Shown here piece by piece: positions 43,029 through 53,929 of a stretch of DNA of 64,000 bases. The notes under the pieces were generated by a model, which had not been told where the DNA came from, ran no database searches, and saw nothing but the letters and a program-made list of their open reading frames with translations. This DNA is from Apostichopus japonicus. Its lineage: Eukaryota; Echinodermata; Holothuroidea; Aspidochirotida; Stichopodidae. The stretch covers positions 1,340,501-1,404,500 of the forward strand of contig NC_092561.1 of NCBI RefSeq assembly GCF_037975245.1, given 5' to 3'. The position numbers and the translations under genes were made by a program. The stretch's first letter is position 1. Every line of letters starts with the position of its first letter.

Positions 43029-44665
43029 CAGTAATCAATGTCTCTATAACCACGGTCCTTACCAAAGTAATACTTTGATGATACTGGGGCAGTAGATGTG
43101 TGAAGGATGGGGTTAGTGGGTACTGGGAGGTGTATGGATGGGTATGCTTACCGTCCACTTTCTTTCGACCAGGTCTAGAATGTACCATTTCTTGCCGTTA
43201 AACAAAAATACTGGGGAGAGGAAGACAAAAGAAGTTAAAAAGAACAATTGTCTCACATTTATTATCCCCACACGATATTAGGTTTTAAAGTTAAGGTTAT
43301 TTGCGAGCAAATCATCATCTGAGTGACGTAAGGCAGGCTATTACCCCGATCTCCCTGTTCTTATTTCGCCTCAACCCCCCCCCTCTCCCTTTCTCCCATC
43401 CTCGGGTACTCCCAACCTCCCACGGTCACCTAAACTATCTCTTTGTTGACTGTGTTGTTCCCTGTGTGATGTGTTCTGCAATATTTCTTCATGTCTATAA
43501 ATCGGCACCTGTTACTTAGCCAGTTCAAAGAAAGACGAATAGGCCTACACCGGTATACCAAATTCTCATGGGATGTACAACGATCAGTTGAAGTGTCCTG
43601 GAAGGAGGGGGTAGGGAGTTGGGGGGGGGGGACTGTAGAGATAACTGGCTTAATTAGTAAAATGTTACCTTTAGAATCTTCATGGAAATTAAGCGTCCGC
43701 ACTGTATAGTGGACTGATGGAACATGCCAGGAATTATAATATAACCTGTTTGGGTAAGTCAAAATACAAGGTATATTTAAAAAGAAATAAATAAATAAAA
43801 AACTCTGTATTACCTCTAACGTAATCTTGCGTAAGACCGGGGAGGGGAAGGGGAAGGGTAAAGATGACTGTGAAAGTTATATAGGAAAATTTTCAAATCC
43901 TTAAATTATGATATTTTTAATACTTCACTCTTGGTCATGTTATACGACATGTAAGCCGATGAAAGTCTAACATTTGGTGAGATACCAGTCACACTATGTA
44001 ATCCCGTTCACACTATGTGATTCCAGCCACATTATATGTGATACCAGACACACTATATGTGATACCAGTCACACTATATGAGATACCGTTCACACTTTGT
44101 GTGATACCAGTCACACTATATGTGATACCAGTCACACTATATGTGATGCCAGTCACACTATGCGATGCCAGTCACACTATATGAGATACCAGTCACACTA
44201 TGTGATGTCAGTCACACTATATATGATACCAGTCACACAATATGTGATGCCAGTCACACTATGCGATGCCAGTCACACTATATGAGATACCAGTCACACT
44301 ATGTGATGTCAGTCACACTATGTGATGTCAGTCACACTATATATGATACCAGTCACACTATGCGATACCAGTTACACTATATGTGATGCCAGTCACACTA
44401 TATGCGATACCATTCACACTATGTGATGCCATTCACACTATATATGATGCCAGTTATACTATATGTGATACCAGTTACACTATATGATACCAGTCATACT
44501 ATACGTGATACCAGTCACACTATATGTGATACCAGTCACGCAATGTGATACCATTCACATTATTACAGGATCATAACTCCATGTTTCCCTCACCATGTTC
44601 TTTGTAGTAACTGGCTTTTTGCGACGTATTGCAACATTTCCTCACATGACGGCGTCTTCCTTCTC
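42070..44665 (-). CDS. Chain of small phase-compatible exons, unknown protein (3' part of the NLR or separate gene)
   Basis: Transcript-order segments with AG/GT borders: 44594-44665, 43814-43825 (12 nt), 43669-43701 (33 nt), 43152-43210, 42767-42793 (27 nt), 42327-42353 (27 nt) and a possible terminal exon 42070-42171 ending in TAA. Phases chain as 1-1, 1-1, 1-1, 1-0, 0-0, 0-0, 0-stop. Joined pieces read RKCCNTSQKASYYKEH, YVR, RTLNFHEDSK, FLFNGKKWYILDLVERKWT, KQDKGKAKR, DMLGETYLL and YNDMKEVYIEEKGGYRE. The FLFNGKKW stretch is faintly like the Ig exon of the 28-35 kb gene. No family recognised. The first exon needs phase-1 input; the NACHT exon has possible phase-1 donors shortly before its stop. 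A long reading of 44594-44793 in another frame and a plus-strand frame at 44689-44814 compete. Confidence 0.4.
42942..43029. repeat. (TA)n tract
   Basis: About 88 bp of TA dinucleotides between candidate exons 42767-42793 and 43152-43210. Confidence 0.95.
43982..44562. repeat. 19-21-bp satellite, about 28 copies
   Basis: Unit ATACCAGTCACACTATATGT + g with length variants. The internal CACACTATATGTG-like core is near-palindromic. Open frames with repeated SHTI or CDTSHT are artefacts. Confidence 0.92.
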
Positions 44666-44793
44666 CTGTAACCAGTAATGGCGTAAGACTCAACCGTAAG
44701 CAGCGGTGGAAGATGAAGACCCGATTTGAACATTACGCCCTCGTCACTAATACCGGTTGCGACTCCTACAAGGTTCAGCTTGCTTATTGGTAT

Positions 44794-45888
44794 CTTAGAA
44801 AATGGTTAAAATAAAATTAAAAATAATTGTACAAAGTTGCGGTTGTGAAATGTGAGAGCTGGACTTGGGTTTAGAAAATAACCCCTTCTACCCATGCACC
44901 GCCAACCCTTTCCTCATCCCTCACTTCTCTCGCCATCCCCTCTGCTCCTTCCCAAGATACTTCAGAAGAAATGAAGCGTTGATAACTAATTGGAAAGTTG
45001 AGGTTAACAATGCACAACTGTTCCATGAGTCTTATGTCTCTGTTTGCATAATTTAAAGGACGTATGTTGTATGCGGTTTGCATTTGCCACTTTATTTGTC
45101 TTGTAAGTTGGCACCGGTACAAAAAATGTCACCTGGCCCCCTTTTGAAGTTTCCTAATTATATTATGAAAATGAGAATAAATTATTCTTCATCTCATATA
45201 TCTAGGGTAACTCATCATTGACCCTTCTTCCTGGGTATGTCTAAGTATACACGTACTCGCGCTTATATAGAGCCCTGAACTCGTAGACGATTCCAGAGGG
45301 AATTATACTTGTACTCTTACCCATGCTGTTGTATACTCACGCTACAAGTCTGATACGATACCATTACCATATACCATTAATACCCCTGGATGACTACGGG
45401 TTGAGCTAAATATATGACCAAGCATTCTGGTTTTACGACTAGTTGTAAACTGATCTCGTTATCAAATTACCAAGTGTCTTAGATTTCTCGAAGAACCCAA
45501 ACTATCATAATGCAGCAAAAGAACACATCATATAGTCCAATAAAAGATAAGGGTAGGATTATATACTTCATGGTGCCTAAGTATGTGAGCTTAGCTCACT
45601 TTCACCAGCTGTAAATATGACGTATTTAGATTACATTTGCCCAATATTTACTTCAATATTCGTTAGCAATGTAGCAATGTAAAATACGTGTTGAGATAGC
45701 ATAGAACTTTTACGAACTGTTGGCTTTTTCACTGTTCCTTATATAAGTGTATTATGACAATGTGAATACATTTTTCTTTATCCCCTATTTCTTTATCCTT
45801 GCCCCCTCCCTCCGCCCCTCGTTAGGGTTGGGCAGTAAGTCAATACCCTTACAACGGAACAAACCAACTACAAGATGATGGTTATTTC
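44794..45888. other. Gene-free stretch 3' of the NACHT exon
   Basis: No supported exon. The complement of AATAAA occurs at about 45092-45097 (TTTATT), which could end an NLR transcript that uses the stop at 45889. Confidence 0.4.
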
Positions 45889-48673
45889 TTACAGACGTTT
45901 TTCACCGAAGTTACTTTTTACCTTATGTTGCGAAGCCGTTGTCAACAGTGCTACCTTCGCACTCTGTAATATCCTACTATTTCGATTGTATATGGACACG
46001 GGTTTCTGACAAATTTTCCTGACCATGTCAAGCAGAGGTGTCCTATCGCCATCATGTTCGTAGAAACACTGGAACATGCAGTCCATCACAGGATATGGAA
46101 ACTCGTCTTTCAATGTCAGTAGAAACTCTAGGATGGGATACGTTGCAGATGGTTCCAAACCACATATGAAAGGATAGAGACTGACTAAATGAACCGGATT
46201 AAGCTTGAGCAAACTATTCTTAAACATCTCTAAGTCTTTCGTTACTAATCGAGAGAGGTGCTGTGAAGCAAACCACTCCTGAATCATGCCATGGAAAAAT
46301 CTGATATAAGATGGAGTAGAAGGAGATGAAGAAGAAGACGTAGCACCAACTGGCAGCCTACTCAAACCACATGAATCAGCTACACCGTCTTCTTTAATCA
46401 AAATGCCAGTCCTGGTCCAAAATTCCAAACACGAAAAGTCATGAAAGAGTTCTGTTCCCCATTTCGTTTGAGGTGGTTCTGATAGTAAACCAGAACATGC
46501 AATCTCACATAGTTTGTGATCTGGAGTTGAAAACCCTGATGAAGCACCTGAGTCCTTGCTTTTTAAATGTGACGTAAAGCAAGCCACTACATGTTGGAAA
46601 AGTACTGTTACCCTGTTGAGGTTCAAGTCCTTGTTTTGATGGACATCTTCAACCAACCCATGGAGAAGTAGCTTAAAAAGAATAGGTATCCCACATAGGC
46701 TCAAAAGAAAGTCGTTGTCTTCGATAAATGCCATCGTCTCTTTTGGTTCCTCTCCCAGGTGAGGATACATTTCTGTGATGTACTTCTGTCTTTGTTCATG
46801 GATCAGTTCCTTTAGCCGTAGTCTAACAGCAGGAGTTTTACGTACCTCTGGACAACAAGGACGTGTTGTGATGATAACCTTAGCATGGGTCAACATCATA
46901 TTGTTAGCAATGTGGACGAAGTGAGAGTTCTTATCGGAAGGACCCTCAACGAAATATTCGTCCCATCCATCCAATGTGAGTACAAGGGAAGGAATTTGCT
47001 GTATCACTCCTTCGATGTCCTCCAAGGTCAATGGACAATCGATCGGTAACTGAAGTTTGATGGCTTCATAAATCGACGGTGTGCGTTTCATCTGGCCCAT
47101 TTGAAGGAACACTAGAATACCAATGTCAAAAAGAGGGGACTTCTTTGTGGCGGTTGCCCAAGAGTACGCCAACTGAAATGCGAGGGTCGTTTTGCCGAAA
47201 CCAGGTTCTCCCTCGATGACGATTCGCATTTCTTGTTTCAGTGACGAATTGGTAAAAATATCAAGGTAAGAGTTTAGTGTTATCCACTGGTCGTCTTCTC
47301 GACGTCCTTTCTTCGGATCTAATAGGGCCAACCGAAGGTCGATGAATGAAGTTTCAGAAGGGCCGACACTTTGACGGAGTTTATAGATATCCTTGTACCG
47401 GAGTTTCAGACAGTCAGCCAACATTTTTCTCTTGTCTACCATATGTGAACATGAAAATACATTGAAACGTGTTGAGTTATCAGACATTTTGAAATAAGAG
47501 TATAAAAAATATTCATTTGAAGTACATTTCGCTAGAAAGTAAAGAGACAAACCCTTCTTTATTGTTGTGCACCAATCCTCTGTGTACATTTTGATTTTTT
47601 GTTTGTTTGGAGGTTACCTATACAGAGTGGTGCTTCTTATATTATGAAGGTATGAATTTGAAACATGAAGTTCTCTATAGATCATATTCTACAGATACTC
47701 CCACTGAACAAGGTTGCAAGATGGCTACCTCAGGATATATCAAACCTTGTGATTTCAAATATATTCCTGTAAATGTACCTGTCAGTTCTTGAGGATCAAA
47801 TGTCTTTCCGCAAGGTTGTAGAATGACAGCAACCCTATTCATCCCAATTGTCTCTAAAGCTTTTCTAAGGATCTCACAGTTCCCCTCGCCGTAAAGAGAC
47901 CTCTCCTCAAGGATTTGGAGCAGCGTTACCCCAGGTTTGGGACTTCTCTCCACCCGATCACAGTCCGCCGGACGAAAGTTGAGAACAGTGCAAAGTTCTA
48001 GACATTTTTGAAGAGTAAGCTCCTGGGAGACTTTAAACTTTTGTTGTCCGTAGTGAATACTTGAGGTTGAATTGTCTATACAGAAAGAAAAAAACAAGAT
48101 TGTAAGCAATAATGATAATGGTCTCGAAATTGACAATTGTAGAACAGTTTACAGAAGGATTAACAAGAAATTTTGGGATAAGTGCCGACTGAAATGACCA
48201 TACATGCTTTTTTACTTGCTGAATATTAAGTAAAAGTTTCAATAAACTATTTTGTTTGTCCCTCTTGATGTCGTCAGAGGTATTGACAAAACCTGATCAG
48301 GGAGTTGTTATTGATTCCTGACGTGATGAACTAGAATCGTCGCTATTTTACTGATGATTTTATTTACGTAAGAGCTAACGAATCGATGTAAGGCATGCTG
48401 GATAGATGTTTATAAACAATACCATCGAAATAAAATAAATAAATAAATCTGGAAGTCACACTCATACTTAACCATGGAGGGTCATGTGACGTGCTCTCAT
48501 GTGCTACTTTTACGTGATAAGAGTTTCGTAGTCAAAGTTTTAGAAAACCACTATATTTATGGTAAATTTGAGAAACATCTCTTATGTTTGGATGATAATG
48601 ATGTTAAAATTTACGAATTACTGGTTATATTGATTTACATTGCCCTATAGTTGATATACTACTTACGTTCCAT
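45889..48673 (-). CDS. DED-NACHT NOD-like receptor
   Basis: Exons in transcript order: 48667-48673 (ATGGAAC then GTAAGT), 47779-48075, 45889-47435 (TAA). Phases chain 1-1-stop, giving 616 residues. Residues 3-101 have a death-effector-like fold pattern (LTLQKCLELCTVLNF, TLLQILEERSLY, ILRKALETIG). Residues ~165-480 are a NACHT NTPase: Walker A GEPGFGKT (177-184), Walker B LTLDGWDE (254-261), sensor IITTRP (289-294), then a helical region. No leucine-rich repeats are encoded. This is an intracellular innate-immune receptor/adaptor type expanded in echinoderms and amphioxus. The stop context is CTGTAAGA, itself a possible donor, and GTAACT and GTGAAA lie just upstream, so a longer spliced form is possible. 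A 32-nt microexon (49075-49106, NSSSKDEKDR) with matching output phase may provide an alternative 5' start. Confidence 0.82.
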
Positions 48674-49074
48674 CTGCAGTTTGTTTGGAAGAAAACATCA
48701 AGTTTTGGAATTGAAAATTGAGGTAAACATTAAAAGATTATGCCAGTTGGTTAGATTCCTTTGTTCACCAGGAATGTGGTAGCTATGAGATCATGATATT
48801 AGTTGCTGCACATTCAAAGCGTACTGACAGAGTTACGTGCTACATGGGAGCGCGTCACATCACCTTCCATGATTGGTAAGTCTCCATATTGACATAATCG
48901 ATCCATATTTATGTAGAAGAAGAAGAATGGAAAGCAATAATTTCCTCTCAAGGTTTTAAAATTTGGCGAAGAAGAAAATTAGAAAGTATATTCCTTTCCA
49001 TCGTACTCGAGTGTCTGGATAATTCAGTTATAAACGCAAAGTTGCTGCTGTAAGTTATATATTTATACCTGTAC

Positions 49075-49106
49075 CTCTGTCTTTTTCATCTTTGGATGAA
49101 GAATTT
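49075..49106 (-). CDS. Possible upstream microexon of the NLR gene
   Basis: TTTTTTTTATCCACAG precedes 32 nt ending at AG/GTACAG. In the only open frame it encodes NSSSKDEKDR, entering in phase 2 and leaving in phase 1, which fits the DED exon at 47779-48075. It conflicts with the ATG exon at 48667-48673 unless the two are alternatives. Confidence 0.25.
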
Positions 49107-49985
49107 CTGTGGATAAAAAAAATATAAGAAACATGTAATCTGTACGCCAAATATCTTGAGTTTGTCCAGAGCGTGATATCCAGCAGCAGTTATAGACACT
49201 AATGATTTTAAAGAGAATATAGCCTATGCAAATTGTAAAACAGGCGAGGAACTGCCAATAATCGTCATAGGCGTACGAACAGGGGAAAGGGGGGGGGGAA
49301 GGCGGAGCAGGAGTTTTTACTGCCCCTTACTATTTCAAATAGGGATACGCTCCCCAGCAGTACTATAGTCAGATTCAGCTATGGTCATATGTATTATAAT
49401 ACATAGCAAAAGGAGTGGGAGGCAATCAAATGATAAATTTTATTTTTTATCTCATTTATTTTTTTCGACAAGAGGTGCAAATATCTCTTAGGCTTTTTTG
49501 AGAATCTGGCAACTCGTGCCAGGCTGCAAACGGTCACTTCAAAACCTAATGGAGACATTAACATATATGTTGTTATATATATAGCGCTATTTCTCCAGTT
49601 CTGTTTCTGAAAGACAGAAGTGATCTGCATATGTATTTACTCGGGATTCAGAAATTAAGAAAAACATTAGTTAAGTTTGACAATTGATGCTTACACACAG
49701 ATCGACAGTTGCAATAATAAATAAATAAAATAAATAAATATAAAAACAGTGCCAGTTGAGGCAAAGATGATGACACCGAAGTCATAGAAATATCTTAACA
49801 TGTAAATCATCTTATATCATTACAGGATAAAGTAGAAATTATATCTCGCGAGGTGATCATAGGCCTACAATCACATTTCTTACGAAATTATTGATTTTCT
49901 GCTCCATTAATGATTCATAATAAACGGGAATGTTTCCTCATCAACACATTAACGTTTACGATTCTACTCCTCTATGTCTGCTACT
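49107..49985. other. Gene-free stretch upstream of the NLR
   Basis: AT-rich, with a (AAAT)n-like run near 49720-49740. No exon-like segment supported. It may hold the NLR promoter or 5' UTR exons. Confidence 0.4.
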
Positions 49986-50648
49986 CAAGGGCGGCGGAAC
50001 CGGGGGGGGGGGGCACAGGGGGCACGTGCCCCCCCACTTTTCCTCAGGGTTAAAAATGTGCCCTTTTTTTGCATAAAAATTGAGGTGTCTCAAGTTAGCA
50101 AGAGGCCAGGGAACCAGAATGAATACTCGGGAAGGGCCGTTTCCGGCCATCTGAGGGGTTTGTAAAACCAAAATTTTTCTTGTACGCTCCGCGCCAACCG
50201 ATGGTGGCGCTCCGCTCAGATAGTCGTGCATACAACTTTGCAAATCCTGGCTACGCCCCTGACTTTAAATGAATTTTGTGGGTCAAACTCAAAGCTATTT
50301 CGAATGGAAACAATTTGTTAAGATATTAACAAGAAATAAACTCTAATTCGGAAGATTTTTACATTAGCAACTAGCATGATTTCACGTCATTTGTCTCAAT
50401 AGAAAACTTGTTCCTTGTTTCCCAATTTGCACATTGGATATTGCAGTGCTAGTATGCATATTTTCATTGAGGGGGGGGGGGGGGGCGTTGATGGAGTGAT
50501 GTGTATACGCAAATAAGATAATACAATAAGACAAATTAAGAGTTATAAAGGGTACTAAATATCAGGCTACATCAGTCCAATCGAATTTCTGCAAAGTGCC
50601 CTTTGATGTCGGTGCCCCCCCAGATTAAAAGTGCTTCCGCCGCCCTTG
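49986..50648. mobile_element. hAT-type MITE, CAAGGGCGGCGGAA family
   Basis: Termini CAAGGGCGGCGGAA and TTCCGCCGCCCTTG are exact inverted copies. Flanks CTGCTACT (49978-49985) and TTGCTACT (50649-50656) match at 7 of 8 positions. It contains the shared gtacgctccgcgccaac block and a poly-G run near 50470. Confidence 0.88.
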
Positions 50649-52035
50649 TTGCTACTAATGAATTTGATTGGGCTTTAGTATACCTCTTGAAAAGCACTTT
50701 TGAAGAAACAAATGCTGAGCTGGTTTCAGCATGTTAAAATTTGTGGACAATAGCCTACTTTATGTCCGAAAATTAATGTATAAAACACATACCCCATTTT
50801 CAATGATGTGAAGTCTCAAGGTCGATAATAAAACATGTTTCTAACTGACGCTCTGCAATGCCCTAGAAAAGAAAATGAAGTGATAAAATGAACAATGAAA
50901 GGGTTTTATCATTCATTCCAATCACCAATTTTGAATGTTTATTCTGTGTGCTACATGTGCAAGTTAAAATCACTTACCAATAATGTTGTGAAAATGTATG
51001 ATACAGATTGAATAGTGGTAATTAAAGGAAATGAAGGAATGATCTCCCTTCCAACAACAGCCACTTTATCTCACCCACACGTATCCTCCTCACTACGTCC
51101 ATGATGTTGCTTATTGGTTCCAGGTTTAAAAGAAACCTTTTTTCACAAAGAATGGTTCTTCCCTGTTCCTGTGAGGGAACCAAGTACTAATGGAACAGCG
51201 CATTCCACAATTCAAATTGCAGACCCCGACACCGCCACCCCCCCCCCCCCTTCCCACCTTTCCGACCTGCATGAACCCTATTTCCCTGTCACAATAATGC
51301 CAATAGGTGGTGCGCCGCAAATAGAACGATATGTAAACCAAAGTATGTGTTACACATTCCTGCTTTTACTCCTAAGTTATGAAGTAAATGTAAGTAAATG
51401 AAAGTGATATACTTTACCGCGACAGAACAACTACTCCAGATTTATGGTAATTCCTGCAGCCATTATAAGCTGGGTATTCCGTCTGATATGATTTGTCCCA
51501 AAATGAAGTTTGAAGTTCTGTAATAACCACTTGAATTCAGTCAAACTTACACATTACTCCTTAGAGTAAGGTTTTGATCCACGAACTAACAACTCTTTAA
51601 TCATGTATAAATTGAGAGCACACTTGAAAACAAGTGTGATTTGTTAACGGATTAAAACCTATGTATGACACCAGACGTTCGGTTTTATAACTTCCTGTTC
51701 CATATAAACCAACCGGATGCAATCACAGTCTCTACCTTATATACATAAACCACGTGTTCATCACTGCACGCAAAAGTATATCATAAAAGGACAGTATAAA
51801 GTCTATACAGTGCCCTTGATAAATGTACAAAGTTGCATACATATAGCGTACAGTACATGTAGAATATAACAGGCAAACGCACAATATATATATATATAGA
51901 TAGTCCGCACCACTCGACCACAGTGATTCACTGGTGTGTGAATGCGTATACATTGGTTTTGTATATAACTGTCATGGAGGGCGTATGACCCAAGTGTTAT
52001 GATTGTACAGAATGCTCCCCTGGTGCAATTTGAAT
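50649..52035. other. Gene-free stretch
   Basis: Only isolated splice-like sites were seen, for example a minus-strand AG...GT segment near 50831-50902 with stops in all three frames, which could at most be a 5' UTR exon. A small perfect hairpin CACACTTG/CAAGTGTG lies near 51620-51642. Confidence 0.4.
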
Positions 52036-52254
52036 CTGACAATTTACACAGAATAACCTCTCTATATAGGCAAGCCAAGCCGTAAATGAGAATTGAATGT
52101 GAAGCAAATGGTATGACAGATATATAGTAAATAAATAAAGAACAACACACCAGAAATATTCCACTTCACGACCGGTTTCGTCCTTATTGGACTCATCATG
52201 CGAAGGTAGGAAGGCTTGCCTATAAAGAGTGGTTATTCTGTGTAAATTGTCATT
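52036..52254. repeat. Inverted repeat (~43-bp arms) enclosing a hammerhead motif
   Basis: 52036-52078 (around CAGAATAACCTCTCTATATA) is the imperfect reverse complement of 52212-52254 (TGCCTATAAAGAGTGGTTAT, then tctgtgtaaattgtca). About 133 bp lies between the arms. Confidence 0.75.
52164..52208 (-). ncRNA. Degenerate hammerhead ribozyme (Penelope/retrozyme type)
   Basis: On the minus strand: stem I CTTCGC pairs with GTGAAG; core TGATGA; stem II GTCC-AATAA-GGAC; core GAAA; minimal stem III ACCGGT followed by the GTC cleavage triplet. This is the short-stem-III hammerhead arrangement known from Penelope-like retroelements. One essential core base departs: CTGATGA reads ATGATGA (C3 to A), so self-cleavage is probably lost. 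Confidence 0.75.
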
Positions 52255-52314
52255 TCATTTATTTCAGTTATACATACACAGAATTTATACACAGAATATA
52301 TATATTTATACACA

Positions 52315-52316
<2 letters not shown>

Positions 52317-52370
<54 letters not shown>
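52317..52370. repeat. (TA)n tract
   Basis: 54 bp of AT dinucleotides, preceded by three copies of ACACAGAAT-type sequence. Confidence 0.95.
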
Positions 52371-52372
<2 letters not shown>

Positions 52373-52929
52373 CACTAATCATATTGCTATACACCGGTTA
52401 TGTACACTAGATTATGAATATTGGCAGTAATCACAAGGCAGCTATCTTAATAACAATACTTGTGAGTGAACCGTATTGAGTAACGTCAGACCGTTGAATC
52501 AGGGAACAATACAACATCAGCCTTTCAAACTGTGATGAATTATAGTAGATCACGGTATTCGTTACTATGGTGATCGTTTGGTTCAATGAGATTGCGAAAT
52601 TCTGAAAATCAAAGGATCTACAAACCAAAGGGATTACTGCAGTGTGTGTGTATAGGATAGGGATACGTAGGCGCTATCGTTGCATTATGAGTCAGCTTTG
52701 TAATTCTTGCAGACTTGCAATTCTTGCAGTTGGTTTAAAACCATTTCATATTAGTGGAGTGTGGTAGAAGAATATCGCAAATGCAGGTGATTCGATTTAT
52801 TTCATAGAATACTTTATCCTTTGAGCTCAAAATATTTTGAGGTGAGGAAAAAAACAGGGAAATCTTCAATTAAATGCATTTGTTGAAAGATGTTCATGGA
52901 AATGTGATACATAATTAGCGATATAGTCA
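52371..52929. other. Gene-free stretch
   Basis: No exon, repeat array or mobile element boundary recognised. Confidence 0.4.
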
Positions 52930-53245
52930 TGTGCGTATGGGTTATACCTTATGACAAAATCATTCCTGTATGCATATAAGTACAGACCTTTGCGTAAGGG
53001 TTATACCTTAAGACAAACTAATTATTGTATGTATAAGTACAGTCCTTTGCGTAAGGTTATACCTTATGACAAACTAATTCCTGTATGCATAAGTACAGAC
53101 CTTTGTGTATGGGTTATACCTTATGACAAGCTTATTACTTAATGCATAAGTACAGACCTTCGTATATGGGTTATACCTTATGACAAGCCACTTACTTTAT
53201 GCATTATTACAGACCTTTGTGTAAGGGTTATACCTTATGACAAGC
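52930..53245. repeat. ~57-bp tandem repeat, first block
   Basis: GGGTTATACCTTATGACAA and AAGTACAGACCTTTG recur about every 56-58 bp. The same array reappears at about 54960-55148 and 55501-55660. Its reading frames are repeat artefacts. Confidence 0.9.
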
Positions 53246-53566
53246 CAGTGGCGGAGCTAGGGGTATTGGTCAGGGAGGGCGAGATTGGTCTGTAGGGGCG
53301 CTTTCGACACTATCTAAGCGGAGCGCCACCACAGGTTGGCGCGGAGCGTACAGACATTTTTGGAGTGAAGATACTCCCTAGATCGCCGGAAATGACCCTT
53401 TCCGAACAAATGGCCATAGGTATAGGTAGGATATGAGAGCACAATAAAAAAGTCCATAATCGCGAATAAGTAAAAAGCTGCAAAGGGCGCCAGCAGTCCA
53501 TTTGAGTCCGTCTGATCAGGGGGGGGGGGGAATCCGCCCCCTGACTGTATGGACGCCCCGCCACTG
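53246..53566. mobile_element. hAT MITE (CAGTGGCGGAGC family)
   Basis: Left end CAGTGGCGGAGC; right end GCCCCGCCACTG. Shares the body of 6859-7222 but is shorter. Inserted at the end of the 57-bp array. Flanks show no clear 8-bp duplication. Confidence 0.85.
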
Positions 53567-53929
53567 GAAATACCCACAAAAAGAGACTCGATTCGGAATA
53601 TAATCCTCTAAGAAAAGCCGAAAATTTAGGTACTTTTCCAGACGTTTTCTCCAGTCTCGTCTACTTCTTATAAGCTCTTTATAATACCTCTAGACACAAA
53701 TATATATATCGCATAGATTTTTTTAATTATCGAATACAAGTAGTTAGCCGTACTTACCATGTGAACGTATAGATGTACGAAATCATAGAAAGAAAGAAAA
53801 AAAGAAACAAACGTAAAAGAAAAGGATTTGCTCGATTAGTAGAAACCTCCGAAATCCGCATGCACCTGCTACAAACTTTCTCTGCACTGCCAATGTCCCA
53901 ATCATGTAACAGTTCCTACCAGGATATGT

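Noticed and set aside
44594-44793. A 66-codon minus-strand reading of this segment in a different frame
   Set aside because: Open with fair splice sites, but its output phase does not fit the downstream small exons, whereas the shorter 44594-44665 reading does.
44689-44814. Plus-strand open segment with RWKMKTRFEHYALVTNTG
   Set aside because: It looked fibrinogen-domain-like but has no partner exons on plus. The minus-strand exon chain explains part of the region better.
48076-48136. Apparent signal peptide (MSISRPLSLLL...) in front of the DED domain
   Set aside because: It overlaps the polypyrimidine tract and AG acceptor of the DED exon. The hydrophobic residues are encoded by intron pyrimidines.
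50831-50902. Minus-strand exon bounded by TTCTAG and GTATGT
   Set aside because: All three frames contain stops. It could only be untranslated and there is no support for transcription.
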